Below are positions 17,191 through 24,032 of a stretch of 64,000 nucleotides of DNA, one piece after another. The stretch covers positions 1 to 64,000 of the forward strand of contig CAZTLU010000001.1 of the NCBI GenBank assembly GCA_964614605.1. The letters are read 5' to 3'. Origin of the DNA: Fimenecus sp964614605 (GTDB lineage: Bacteria; Bacillota; Clostridia; Oscillospirales; Acutalibacteraceae). Numbering within the stretch: position 1 is the stretch's first letter; every line of letters starts with the position of its first letter. A model generated the notes under the pieces. That model was not told where the DNA came from. It saw only the letters and a program-made list of their open reading frames with translations, and did not search any database. The position numbers were made by a program, and so were the translations under genes.

Positions 17191-19265
17191 TACAATTCTT
17201 TAATTTCGCCGCTCTTAAATTTGAAAATTCTCAAAGCGTCAGCAAGCTCTACTTTATCATTTTTATCGGTATCAGCGGCTTTAAGCTGAGTGTCTGAAAG
17301 CTTTATTTCACCTGATTTATACTTAAAAATCATAAGCGCATCTGCAATGGTGACAAATCCGTCGGCATCAATATCACCTAAAGTGTAGTTTGTACTGCTT
17401 GTTACCGTCACCTTGCAGGTTGCAGTGAATGCACCAACTTTTGCGGTAATAGTTGCAGTACCAACACCGATTGCGGTTACTGTACCGTTTGAAACTGTTG
17501 CAACTGATTTATCAGAGGTTGACCATGTAACAGTTTTACTGTCAGTGGTATTTGACGGATTATAGGTTACAGTAAGCTTTGTAGCATCGCCGGTAAACAT
17601 TGTTGCTGTTGAACTGCTTAATGAAATACCTGTCAAGGGTATCATATTTTCAACACTTCTGATAATATTTAAAGTGTATGTGCGCTTATCACCGTTTTCA
17701 GCAGTTACAACAATATCAATTGCATTACTGCCACCACTAAGTGCAACTGTACCCGTACCGCTAATTTTTGCATTGGAATTAACAGGTGTTGCAGAAATTT
17801 TTACAGATGATACTGAAGAAGCAACTGTAAGCGAATATCCGCTTGTCTTGCCTGCATCAAAGCTTAAATCATAACCCTCAATCGTAAGTGAGGAAAGCCA
17901 GTTATTAGGGTTTGCGTTGCTTGCTTCTGGCAATTTGCAGGCTTCGGCAGGCATATTTCTGTAATAAGGAATAATAAATGTAAAGCTATTGTCAAGAATT
18001 CCAAGATTGGTATAAGTTTTTTTAATTGAAAATGATTCAGAATATGGCGCCATTATATTCGTCATATACTGATGGGACCAAACCTTATTAACAACATTAA
18101 ACTTTTGCAAATATAATGTGTCTTGATTATTATCAATATATCCGTTACTAATCCATTTTGCACCGCCGACAATTGCTTTATATTGAGTGTTCCACGGCAA
18201 TAAATATTTGGCAATATTTGCGTCAGATGAAGTAGAACCCGAAGCATATTTCAATCCGTTTGCAATTGGGTCACTGCCGGCAGAAGCACCAATGTTATAG
18301 AAATTATATAAACCCTTATATGTGTCATTATAATTACCGCTTGTTGAACCGCTACCGCTTTTTCCAACCTCTTGAATTGTTCGTGAGGCAAGATGATAAG
18401 GACTTACATCTGCAATTTCAGCAGCATCCATATATGCCTGGGCGTAAGAAACTGATTTATTATCAGTATTCTTGATGTTTACACCGTCCATAAAAGAACC
18501 GCTTAAAATCTTTTCAACACCGTCAATAGTTTGGGTTTCACTGTCGTATGATAATGCCTCAAATATAAAGACATTTGTCTCATTCAAAAAGTTTCTTGGG
18601 TCCATATAATATGCAATTGTTTGCGTATTTGCCTGATACCAACCCGATTCATTATTATATAGTAACCATTTATCATTACGCCAATCATATGCGCCGGTAT
18701 CAGTAGAACGATAAGAAAGCGGTTGGTTGTACTGAATCATACTTCTGCCAAAATAGCCCTGTGCAGAAGTAGTAAATAAATCATCCCAATTTATTCCCGT
18801 ATCATAAAAAACGAAGTTCCAATTGGGGTGTAAGCTTAAAAGATTTTCTATGTATGACTTATAGATTTCAGGCACGCCTTCGGGCATTTCGTAATCATCG
18901 GTGGTAGTGTTTACTTTAACATATGCAGAATAAACATATCCTTCCAACGTTTTACCTTTATATGTAAAAGAAATGTGATACCAAACAACTAATTTAGTTT
19001 CATCCGGACTATTGACAGTTTCAAGTATTGTTACATTATGTCCCGTATTCAACATCACATATTTGTTTGCATTATCACTTAAGTCATCTTTTAGAATATT
19101 GCTTACACCAGATTGTGTTGAGGGACTTGTTCTTACATTTATATAATCATTGGTGATTGTTCCGGTTTGCGTAGCAGCACTTACAGCGAAATATGAAGCA
19201 AATGAAAATAACATAGAAAGGCATAAAACCACAGAAATTATGCTTTTAAAAACTCTGTTCTGCAT
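17190..19265 (-). CDS. Secreted SH3b / glucosaminidase / cadherin-like / Big2 / dockerin protein
   Basis: A 691-residue exported wall hydrolase. Order: signal peptide (1-32, after which AATQTG), bacterial SH3 (about 33-110), glucosaminidase domain with the likely catalytic Glu in RTIQEVG (near 293), cadherin-like beta sandwich (about 455-540), Big2 immunoglobulin-like domain (about 541-620) and a type I dockerin (about 628-691). The dockerin has two calcium loops, DIDADGFVTIAD and DTDKNDKVELAD, each followed by a KSGEIK helix end. The N-acetylglucosaminidase would cut peptidoglycan; the dockerin would dock it to a cohesin scaffold. The ATG at 19265 is preferred to an upstream TTG because AAGGA lies between. 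Cohesin partners are not in the window. Confidence 0.88.
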   Translation of the reverse strand: MQNRVFKSIISVVLCLSMLFSFASYFAVSAATQTGTITNDYINVRTSPSTQSGVSNILKDDLSDNANKYVMLNTGHNVTILETVNSPDETKLVVWYHISFTYKGKTLEGYVYSAYVKVNTTTDDYEMPEGVPEIYKSYIENLLSLHPNWNFVFYDTGINWDDLFTTSAQGYFGRSMIQYNQPLSYRSTDTGAYDWRNDKWLLYNNESGWYQANTQTIAYYMDPRNFLNETNVFIFEALSYDSETQTIDGVEKILSGSFMDGVNIKNTDNKSVSYAQAYMDAAEIADVSPYHLASRTIQEVGKSGSGSTSGNYNDTYKGLYNFYNIGASAGSDPIANGLKYASGSTSSDANIAKYLLPWNTQYKAIVGGAKWISNGYIDNNQDTLYLQKFNVVNKVWSHQYMTNIMAPYSESFSIKKTYTNLGILDNSFTFIIPYYRNMPAEACKLPEASNANPNNWLSSLTIEGYDLSFDAGKTSGYSLTVASSVSSVKISATPVNSNAKISGTGTVALSGGSNAIDIVVTAENGDKRTYTLNIIRSVENMIPLTGISLSSSTATMFTGDATKLTVTYNPSNTTDSKTVTWSTSDKSVATVSNGTVTAIGVGTATITAKVGAFTATCKVTVTSSTNYTLGDIDADGFVTIADALMIFKYKSGEIKLSDTQLKAADTDKNDKVELADALRIFKFKSGEIKEL

Positions 19266-19297
19266 TATTTTCACATCCTTCGCCAATATTCAATTAT

Positions 19298-19326
19298 ATT
19301 TTACCAAAAAACAGTATAATCGTCAA
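19298..19326 (-). promoter_or_regulatory. Promoter for the dockerin glucosaminidase
   Basis: Minus-strand -35 TTGACG (19321-19326), 17-base spacer, -10 TAAAAT (19298-19303). It lies in the short gap after the GHL10 lipoprotein stop, so the dockerin gene need not depend on read-through. Confidence 0.65.
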
Positions 19327-19337
19327 GTTGCATAATC

Positions 19338-20534
19338 TTACCAAATACTATCAATACAGATAATTATATTATTTTTTTCGTTTTCCAACTCTTCACTTAT
19401 ATTTTCGCACAGATATGATGCAGAAAAATACGACCAGCCGAAAGCATATTCGGTATTTATACAGTTTATTTGTTTTGAAAGTATGTCATCATTTTCAAGC
19501 CATTCGTTACTCCCCTCTTGTGCATAAACATCTTCATTGCCTGCTTTATAAACTGCAAGGCCAATTACTATTTTTGTACTTTCATTCTGCAAATTCATCC
19601 ATTCATTAAGCAAATCGTCAAAGGGCATTGTAGAATGATTAAATCCGTAATATAACTGCGGAATAAGTATATCAGCATAACCATTATTTTGTGCCCAAAG
19701 CTTAACATCGGCATAGGAATTATTATAATTTTTCTCAATATCAGCTGACGGGCTGATTGATACTAATAAATTCTCATCATAACTTTTTACAAGTGAATAA
19801 ACGGAGGAAATTAAAGAATTCACCGCGTTTCTTCTGAAATCGGCAAGACTCAAATTCCCGCCACTTATAATATAATCATCATATATTTCTTTATCGATTT
19901 CTTCATCGGTTGTAGGATAAAAATAATCATCAATATGAATTCCGCTTACATCATAATTTTCAAGAATTTCTCTGATTCCGTTTAAAACATAATTTTGCAC
20001 TTCAGGATACGCAGGATTATAGTAAATTGAATTTTCAGTATGGATAATTCGTTCATCATTGCCGTTTCCGGAAAGCAACTCCCCTGCAAAAGAATTTTTT
20101 GGAATTTTATCAATCTGATTATCATTTCTTATTCGATAAGGATTGAGCCAAGCGTGAACAGAAATATTGTATTTTTCTGCTATTTCAATAAAATAATCAA
20201 GTATATCAAATTTCAAGTTACCATTATTATCTTTGCAATAATCACTCACATTAAAAATCGACGAAGAATAAAAACAATCATCAAATGCTCGCATATGCAA
20301 GAATAGGTTGTTTACTTTATATTTTTTTAATGTAATCAACATTGCTTCAATATTACTTGTTAGCTGTTCTTCATTTTGGCTTTCATTGCACAGATTTTCA
20401 ATTTCTTTATATGTAATCCAAGTGCCTACAAATTTTTGATTGTCTGCAGACTTGTCCTCTTGTGTTTCGGGCAAAAAAACACAGGAAGAAAATGAAAAAA
20501 CAACTATAAAAATCAATATAAAAATTTTTTTCAA
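19338..20534 (-). CDS. GHL10/DUF187 family lipoprotein (glycosyl hydrolase-like)
   Basis: A 398-residue predicted lipoprotein. From the TTG at 20534, seven bases after AAGGTGA, the N-terminus reads MKKIFILIFIVVFSFSSC, a signal peptide with lipobox Cys18. The rest matches the GHL10 (YngK/DUF187) barrel: FVGTWITYKEI near the start of the domain, HAWLNPYRI, GIHIDDYFYPT with the Asp-Asp pair, and ISPSAD. Some GHL10 members act on peptidoglycan fragments or other glycans, so a surface glycan role fits the dockerin glucosaminidase next door. The longer frame beginning at 20570 has no ribosome site. Substrate unknown. Confidence 0.82.
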   Translation of the reverse strand: MKKIFILIFIVVFSFSSCVFLPETQEDKSADNQKFVGTWITYKEIENLCNESQNEEQLTSNIEAMLITLKKYKVNNLFLHMRAFDDCFYSSSIFNVSDYCKDNNGNLKFDILDYFIEIAEKYNISVHAWLNPYRIRNDNQIDKIPKNSFAGELLSGNGNDERIIHTENSIYYNPAYPEVQNYVLNGIREILENYDVSGIHIDDYFYPTTDEEIDKEIYDDYIISGGNLSLADFRRNAVNSLISSVYSLVKSYDENLLVSISPSADIEKNYNNSYADVKLWAQNNGYADILIPQLYYGFNHSTMPFDDLLNEWMNLQNESTKIVIGLAVYKAGNEDVYAQEGSNEWLENDDILSKQINCINTEYAFGWSYFSASYLCENISEELENEKNNIIICIDSIW

Positions 20535-20563
20535 AAATAATTCACCTTTTTTATAAAAAATAG

Positions 20564-20591
20564 TTGACATAAGTTAATTTTGTGTTATAAT
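20564..20591 (+). promoter_or_regulatory. Consensus promoter for perR-rbr
   Basis: -35 TTGACA (20564-20569), 16-base spacer, -10 TATAAT (20586-20591). Both hexamers are perfect. A palindrome follows immediately. Confidence 0.85.
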
Positions 20592-20597
20592 AACAGT

Positions 20598-20616
20598 AAC
20601 AGTAATCATTACTGTT
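20598..20616. promoter_or_regulatory. PerR/Fur-type operator
   Basis: AACAGTAATCATTACTGTT is a perfect 9-1-9 palindrome. Its 7-1-7 core has the geometry of PerR and Fur boxes, although the bases differ from the Bacillus Per box. It spans roughly +1 to +19 of the perR promoter, an autorepression position. An extra direct half-site, AACAGTAA, overlaps its left edge (20592-20599). Confidence 0.75.
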
Positions 20617-20631
20617 AAGGAGGAGCAGAGA

Positions 20632-21021
20632 ATGGCACTTGAAAGAAAAAGTAAGCAAAGAGATGCTATTGTTGAAGAATTGAAATCCCGATATGACCAT
20701 CCTACTGCTATGGAGCTTTTCTTAGCTGTAAGAGAAAAAATACCGAATTTAAGCCTCGGCACTCTTTACAGAAATCTCTCACAGCTTGAACAGTGCGGTC
20801 AGATAATTAAAATTCCAGACAGAACTCAAGACCGTTTCGATGGCAACCCTGCCCCCCATACACACTTCAAATGCAATTGTTGCGGTAAAGTATATGATGT
20901 AATGTCAATTAAAAATTACAGTTTTGATTGCGAAGATGAAAATATTGGTCAAATTAGCGGTTACAGTTTAATGCTTTTTGGCATATGCAAAAGCTGCGAC
21001 GAATACCGTATAAATAATTAA
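20632..21021 (+). CDS. perR: Fur-family peroxide regulator, PerR-like
   Basis: A 129-residue metal-dependent repressor. The N-terminal winged helix contains DHPTAMEL, whose His aligns with PerR His37, and NLSLGTLYRNL as recognition helix. The C-terminal half has DRFDGNPAPHTHFKC, with Asp and two His in the PerR pattern, and the structural zinc pairs CxxC in CNCC and CKSC. In PerR, iron-catalysed oxidation of such histidines releases DNA. AAGGAGGAG precedes the ATG. It sits behind a palindromic operator and 26 bases ahead of a rubrerythrin gene, the classic peroxide-defence pair of anaerobes. A Fur or Zur role is less likely. Confidence 0.88.
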   Translation: MALERKSKQRDAIVEELKSRYDHPTAMELFLAVREKIPNLSLGTLYRNLSQLEQCGQIIKIPDRTQDRFDGNPAPHTHFKCNCCGKVYDVMSIKNYSFDCEDENIGQISGYSLMLFGICKSCDEYRINN

Positions 21022-21047
21022 AAATTAATTTTTGGAGGAAATTTACT

Positions 21048-21593
21048 ATGAAAAAATTTGTATGCTCAGTTTGCGGTTATGTTCATGAAGGAGATTCAGC
21101 TCCCGAGAGATGCCCACAGTGCAAGGTACCTGCTGACAAGTTCAATGAAATCAAAGAAGACGAAAGAACTTGGGCTGCAGAGCACATCGTAGGTGTTGCA
21201 GAAGGCGCTCCCGAAGACATTATTATGGACCTTCGCGCAAATTTTGAAGGCGAATGTTCAGAGGTTGGTATGTATCTTGCAATGGCAAGAGTTGCTCATC
21301 GTGAGGGTTATCCCGAAATCGGTCTTTATTGGGAAAAGGCAGCTTATGAAGAGGCAGAACACGCAGCAAAATTTGCAGAACTTCTCGGTGAAGTTGTAAC
21401 AGACAGCACAAAGAAAAACCTTGAAATGAGAGTTGACGCTGAAAACGGCGCAACTGCAGGTAAGTTTGACCTTGCAAAGCGTGCTAAAGAGCTTGGACTT
21501 GATGCTATTCACGACACAGTTCACGAAATGGCTCGTGACGAAGCAAGACACGGCAAGGCATTTGAGGGTCTTCTCAACAGATACTTCAAATAA
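21048..21593 (+). CDS. rbr: Reverse rubrerythrin (rubredoxin domain first)
   Basis: Non-haem diiron peroxidase that reduces hydrogen peroxide with electrons passed from NAD(P)H via reductases. In this 181-residue protein the rubredoxin domain is N-terminal, with Cys6, Cys9, Cys22 and Cys25, and the ferritin-like four-helix domain follows (about 40-181). Diiron ligands lie in EGECSEVGMY, YEEAEHA and RDEARHG. This order is the reverse of classical rubrerythrin and matches the 'revRbr' type known from Clostridium, which protects against oxygen and peroxide. It has a strong TTGGAGGAAA ribosome site, shares the PerR-controlled promoter and ends in a strong terminator. Confidence 0.95.
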   Translation: MKKFVCSVCGYVHEGDSAPERCPQCKVPADKFNEIKEDERTWAAEHIVGVAEGAPEDIIMDLRANFEGECSEVGMYLAMARVAHREGYPEIGLYWEKAAYEEAEHAAKFAELLGEVVTDSTKKNLEMRVDAENGATAGKFDLAKRAKELGLDAIHDTVHEMARDEARHGKAFEGLLNRYFK

Positions 21594-21601
21594 TGCATTA
21601 A

Positions 21602-21640
21602 AGCGAGAGGACTTTTAAAGAGTTCTCTCGCTATTTTTTA
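21602..21640 (+). terminator. Intrinsic terminator of perR-rbr
   Basis: A 12-bp stem (21602-21613 with 21621-21632, one G-U pair) is followed by TATTTTTTAATTT. It lies 8 bases after the rubrerythrin stop. Confidence 0.92.
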
Positions 21641-21669
21641 ATTTAATCCATATTAAAGGAGGTTTCCAA

Positions 21670-22200
21670 ATGAAAAGAAAAGTATTTGCAGTTTTGTTAG
21701 TCATTGTGATTATGTCGATGTTTATCGGTTGTAACCAAGACGCATCAATCGCTCAAAACGGAGCTGAAAAGCAACAAGAAGCACAAAAATCTGTTGTTTT
21801 AAATGAAGAAGAAATCAGCACAGAGCATTCAACAAATGTTATTGAAGAACCAAGCACAGAAAAAGCAACAGAGAAAATTCAGAAAAACGAAAGCATTTCT
21901 GAAACAACGAAACTAAAAGAAACATCAACCAAGAGCAATCCTGAAGATTCAAGCTCCCCTGCCTCATCCACTAATGATTCTTATATAGGTGCAGAAAAAG
22001 CTAAGTCAATTGCTTTAAGCCATGCGGGAATCTCTGAGGCAGAAGCAAAATTCCTTGAAATTGAGCTTGACCGTGACGATTATATCAAGAAATATGAAAT
22101 CAGTTTTCATTGTGGCGATTGGGAATATGACTACGAAATAAATGCTGAAACGGGTAAAATTATATCTGCCGAAAAAGAATATGATTCAATTTACGATTAA
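21670..22200 (+). CDS. PepSY-domain lipoprotein
   Basis: A 176-residue predicted lipoprotein. The signal peptide ends in a lipobox with Cys21 (MSMFIGC). A low-complexity Ser/Thr/Glu/Lys linker (about 25-105) leads to a C-terminal PepSY domain (about 108-176) with the usual GAEKAKSIAL start and YDYEINAETGKII strand. PepSY domains are thought to inhibit or chaperone proteases outside the membrane; the target here is unknown. AAAGGAGG precedes the ATG. It follows the rubrerythrin terminator and has no clear promoter that I can see. Confidence 0.87.
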   Translation: MKRKVFAVLLVIVIMSMFIGCNQDASIAQNGAEKQQEAQKSVVLNEEEISTEHSTNVIEEPSTEKATEKIQKNESISETTKLKETSTKSNPEDSSSPASSTNDSYIGAEKAKSIALSHAGISEAEAKFLEIELDRDDYIKKYEISFHCGDWEYDYEINAETGKIISAEKEYDSIYD

Positions 22201-22223
22201 AAAGCGGGCTTTGCCCGCTTTTT
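22201..22223. terminator. Bidirectional terminator between the PepSY gene and spoVM
   Basis: AAAGCGGGC (22201-22209) pairs with GCCCGCTTT (22213-22221), with T-runs on both strands. It ends the PepSY gene on the plus strand and lies 8 bases after the spoVM stop on the minus strand, closing the long minus-strand cluster. Confidence 0.9.
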
Positions 22224-22230
22224 CTATACA

Positions 22231-22311
22231 TCAGTTTTCTTTTTTAATGCCGAACATCAGCCTTAAAATGCCGCCTAAAATCTTTGGACTTTTTACCACA
22301 ACGAGCTTCAC
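22231..22311 (-). CDS. spoVM: Stage V sporulation protein SpoVM (26 residues)
   Basis: SpoVM is an amphipathic helix that senses the positive curvature of the forespore membrane and anchors SpoIVA, the base of the spore coat. The frame reads (M)KLVVVKSPKILGGILRLMF then GIKKEN: 26 residues, the same length as the Bacillus protein. It keeps the key Pro9, the K-x-P-K block, LGGI and the R-x-M-x-G pattern. The GTG start is 8 bases after AAGGAGG (22320-22326). Position supports it: in Bacillus spoVM also lies just beyond prpC, prkC, rsgA and thiN. Because it is so short, automated annotation often omits it. Confidence 0.93.
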   Translation of the reverse strand: MKLVVVKSPKILGGILRLMFGIKKEN

Positions 22312-22324
22312 AAAAAATTCCTCC

Positions 22325-22474
22325 TTATGATTTACAGAGGGCTGCACCGCAGATTACCAAAGAAACTGCAAGTAATACAATTATCACTTTTTCAGGAAGA
22401 ATTAAAGACATCAAAAGTCCCAGCCCCAAAGCAATGAAAATAATTCCTTTTGAGTTTCCATGTCTTCTTCCCAT
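22325..22474 (-). CDS. Small two-helix membrane protein upstream of spoVM (49 residues)
   Basis: A 49-residue frame with a basic start (MGRRHGNSK) and two hydrophobic stretches, about 10-25 (IIFIALGLGLLMSLIL) and 30-46 (VIIVLLAVSLVICGAAL), joined by PEK. An AGGGGGT ribosome site lies 7 bases upstream. Its TAA forms the first bases of the TAAGGAGG that serves spoVM, so the two are almost certainly translated from one message. I do not recognise the family. Co-expression with spoVM suggests, but does not prove, a sporulation membrane role. That it is a real gene rests on frame, ribosome site and coupling. Confidence 0.7.
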   Translation of the reverse strand: MGRRHGNSKGIIFIALGLGLLMSLILPEKVIIVLLAVSLVICGAALCKS

Positions 22475-22477
22475 AAT

Positions 22478-22523
22478 AATACCCCCTGCTGATGTATTTA
22501 CTACATTATACGCAAGGGGTATT
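22478..22523 (-). promoter_or_regulatory. Hairpin covering the small membrane gene's ribosome site
   Basis: In minus-strand RNA, AATACCCCTTGC (22523-22512) pairs fully with GCAGGGGGTATT (22489-22478), 12 bp with one G-U pair and a 22-base loop. The 3' arm contains the Shine-Dalgarno GGGGG. The loop contains TATAAT (22508-22503), which could instead be a -10 box or part of a sporulation-sigma promoter. On the plus strand the stem is followed by a T-run, but no plus-strand gene leads into it. Confidence 0.5.
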
Positions 22524-22529
22524 TTTTTG

Positions 22530-23168
22530 TTACATTTTAGTTTCTATTATAATCAATGTGCCAGCCTGTACTGATATCTCACCAAACTCTTCAATTATAT
22601 CATTACTTGTACCAAGCGCACCGTCAAATGGGTCAAGGGTATAATCCCATAAGGGATAATGAAATCCGCTTTCAGTAACACCAAAAGCCCTATCACCATA
22701 AGCAAAAACTGAAATCTGTTGTTTATCTTTACGCTTAATTTTCATCGATGAATTTGTAATACTTCTGAAAATATGTTTTTCATCAATAATTTCAAAGTGT
22801 ATATTTTGTCTTGATGCATCTGCCATAAGCGAAACATTAGCAAATGTGTGCTCAAATCTTCCTCCGGTTCCACCGAAAAGCGCAAAAAATTTAAAGCCTT
22901 TTCTTACACCCTCGTTGAACGCTGCCACACAGTCTGTAACATCTTTTTCAACAGGAAGAGTAATCATATTCAAGCCTTTGGGAACAGCCGAAATCGAATC
23001 AAAATCGCCGATGAGTAAGTCGGGGATAAAACCTGCAGAAACTGCATAGTCGTAACCACCGTCAGCACAGATTATGAAATCGGTTTCAATGTCAATATTT
23101 TCTTTTAAAAACAAGGCGGAACAGTCTCCGCCGCCAATTATGACGCAACGTGTTTTTAAAGTTCCCAT
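22530..23168 (-). CDS. thiN: Thiamine pyrophosphokinase
   Basis: Transfers pyrophosphate from ATP to thiamine, giving thiamine diphosphate. The 212-residue protein shows ICADGGYDYA near 33-42, LIGDFDSI near 51-58 and EKDVTDCVAAF near 74-84, the usual acidic metal- and nucleotide-binding motifs, then GGTGGRFEHT. Its ATG overlaps the rsgA end by 13 bases, with AGGAA as ribosome site inside rsgA. The neighbourhood (prpC-prkC-rsgA-thiN-spoVM) matches Bacillus, except that rpe is missing between rsgA and thiN. Confidence 0.94.
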   Translation of the reverse strand: MGTLKTRCVIIGGGDCSALFLKENIDIETDFIICADGGYDYAVSAGFIPDLLIGDFDSISAVPKGLNMITLPVEKDVTDCVAAFNEGVRKGFKFFALFGGTGGRFEHTFANVSLMADASRQNIHFEIIDEKHIFRSITNSSMKIKRKDKQQISVFAYGDRAFGVTESGFHYPLWDYTLDPFDGALGTSNDIIEEFGEISVQAGTLIIIETKM

Positions 23169-24031
23169 TCTTTTATTTCCTTTGCCTGATTATACATAGA
23201 AATATAATTGTTATGACGAATTTCACTTATTTCGCCGTTTTTAACTGCCTCACAAATTGAGCAGCCCTTGTCATTTACATGGGCACAGGTTGTGAATTGG
23301 CAGGTGCCGAGATATTCTCTGAATTCTCTAAAGCAATAAGGTAATTCGTCTTTTTTTATTATGCCGTTTTTCTCAAATTCAAATGAAGAAAATCCCGGAG
23401 TATCAATGATATAACCGCCACAAACATTAAATAACTGTGCCTGACGGGTTGTATGCCTACCTCTGCCCAATTTATCACTTATTTCGCCCGTAGCAAGCTG
23501 AAGCCGGGGCTCAAGTCGGTTAAGAAGCGTTGTTTTACCTACACCGGAATTACCCGTAAACGCATTGATTTTACCCTTCATTATTTCGCGGACATCATTT
23601 AATGAATTATCGGAATTAAGTGAAATTACTTTAATTCCGGATTTTTCATAAACCTCTGCAATTTCTTTTTCAGAAGCCAAATCGGTTTTTGAAATGACAA
23701 CAACCGGCTCAATATTCTTATGCTCTGCAATAGCTATAAGTTTATCAATTACGAGAAAATTTGGTCGTGGTTCGGTTGTAGCAACAACAATAATTAAATT
23801 ATCAATGTTTGAAACCGGCGGTCTGTTCAGAAAATTTTTGCGGTCATAGATTAAATCAATCGTATTTTCTGCATTATCATTGACAGTAATATCAACAGTA
23901 TCACCAACAAGCGGAGTTATACGCTTTTTGCGGAAAATTCCCCTTGCTTTGCATTCATAAGTCGCATTGGCGACTTCAACATAATAGAAGCCGCCAATAC
24001 CTTTGGTTATTATACCTTTTAATTGTTCCAT
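23156..24031 (-). CDS. rsgA: Ribosome small subunit-dependent GTPase RsgA
   Basis: Circularly permuted GTPase that helps mature the 30S subunit and leaves on GTP hydrolysis. In 291 residues: an N-terminal OB fold (about 1-65), then the permuted G motifs, with G4 ISKTD before G1 GNSGVGKTTL and G3 DTPGFSSFEF, and a C-terminal zinc-binding segment with the CxxxxC-H-C pattern in GTCQFTTCAHVNDKGCSIC. It starts one base after the prkC stop. The ribosome site is weak (GAGAG within prkC), so translation is probably coupled. Confidence 0.95.
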   Translation of the reverse strand: MEQLKGIITKGIGGFYYVEVANATYECKARGIFRKKRITPLVGDTVDITVNDNAENTIDLIYDRKNFLNRPPVSNIDNLIIVVATTEPRPNFLVIDKLIAIAEHKNIEPVVVISKTDLASEKEIAEVYEKSGIKVISLNSDNSLNDVREIMKGKINAFTGNSGVGKTTLLNRLEPRLQLATGEISDKLGRGRHTTRQAQLFNVCGGYIIDTPGFSSFEFEKNGIIKKDELPYCFREFREYLGTCQFTTCAHVNDKGCSICEAVKNGEISEIRHNNYISMYNQAKEIKEWEL

Positions 24032-24032
24032 A

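Noticed and set aside
22478..22523. Plus-strand intrinsic terminator at the hairpin ahead of the small membrane gene
   Set aside because: The stem has a T-run on the plus strand, but no plus-strand gene or transcript is expected to enter here after the strong terminator at 22201-22223.
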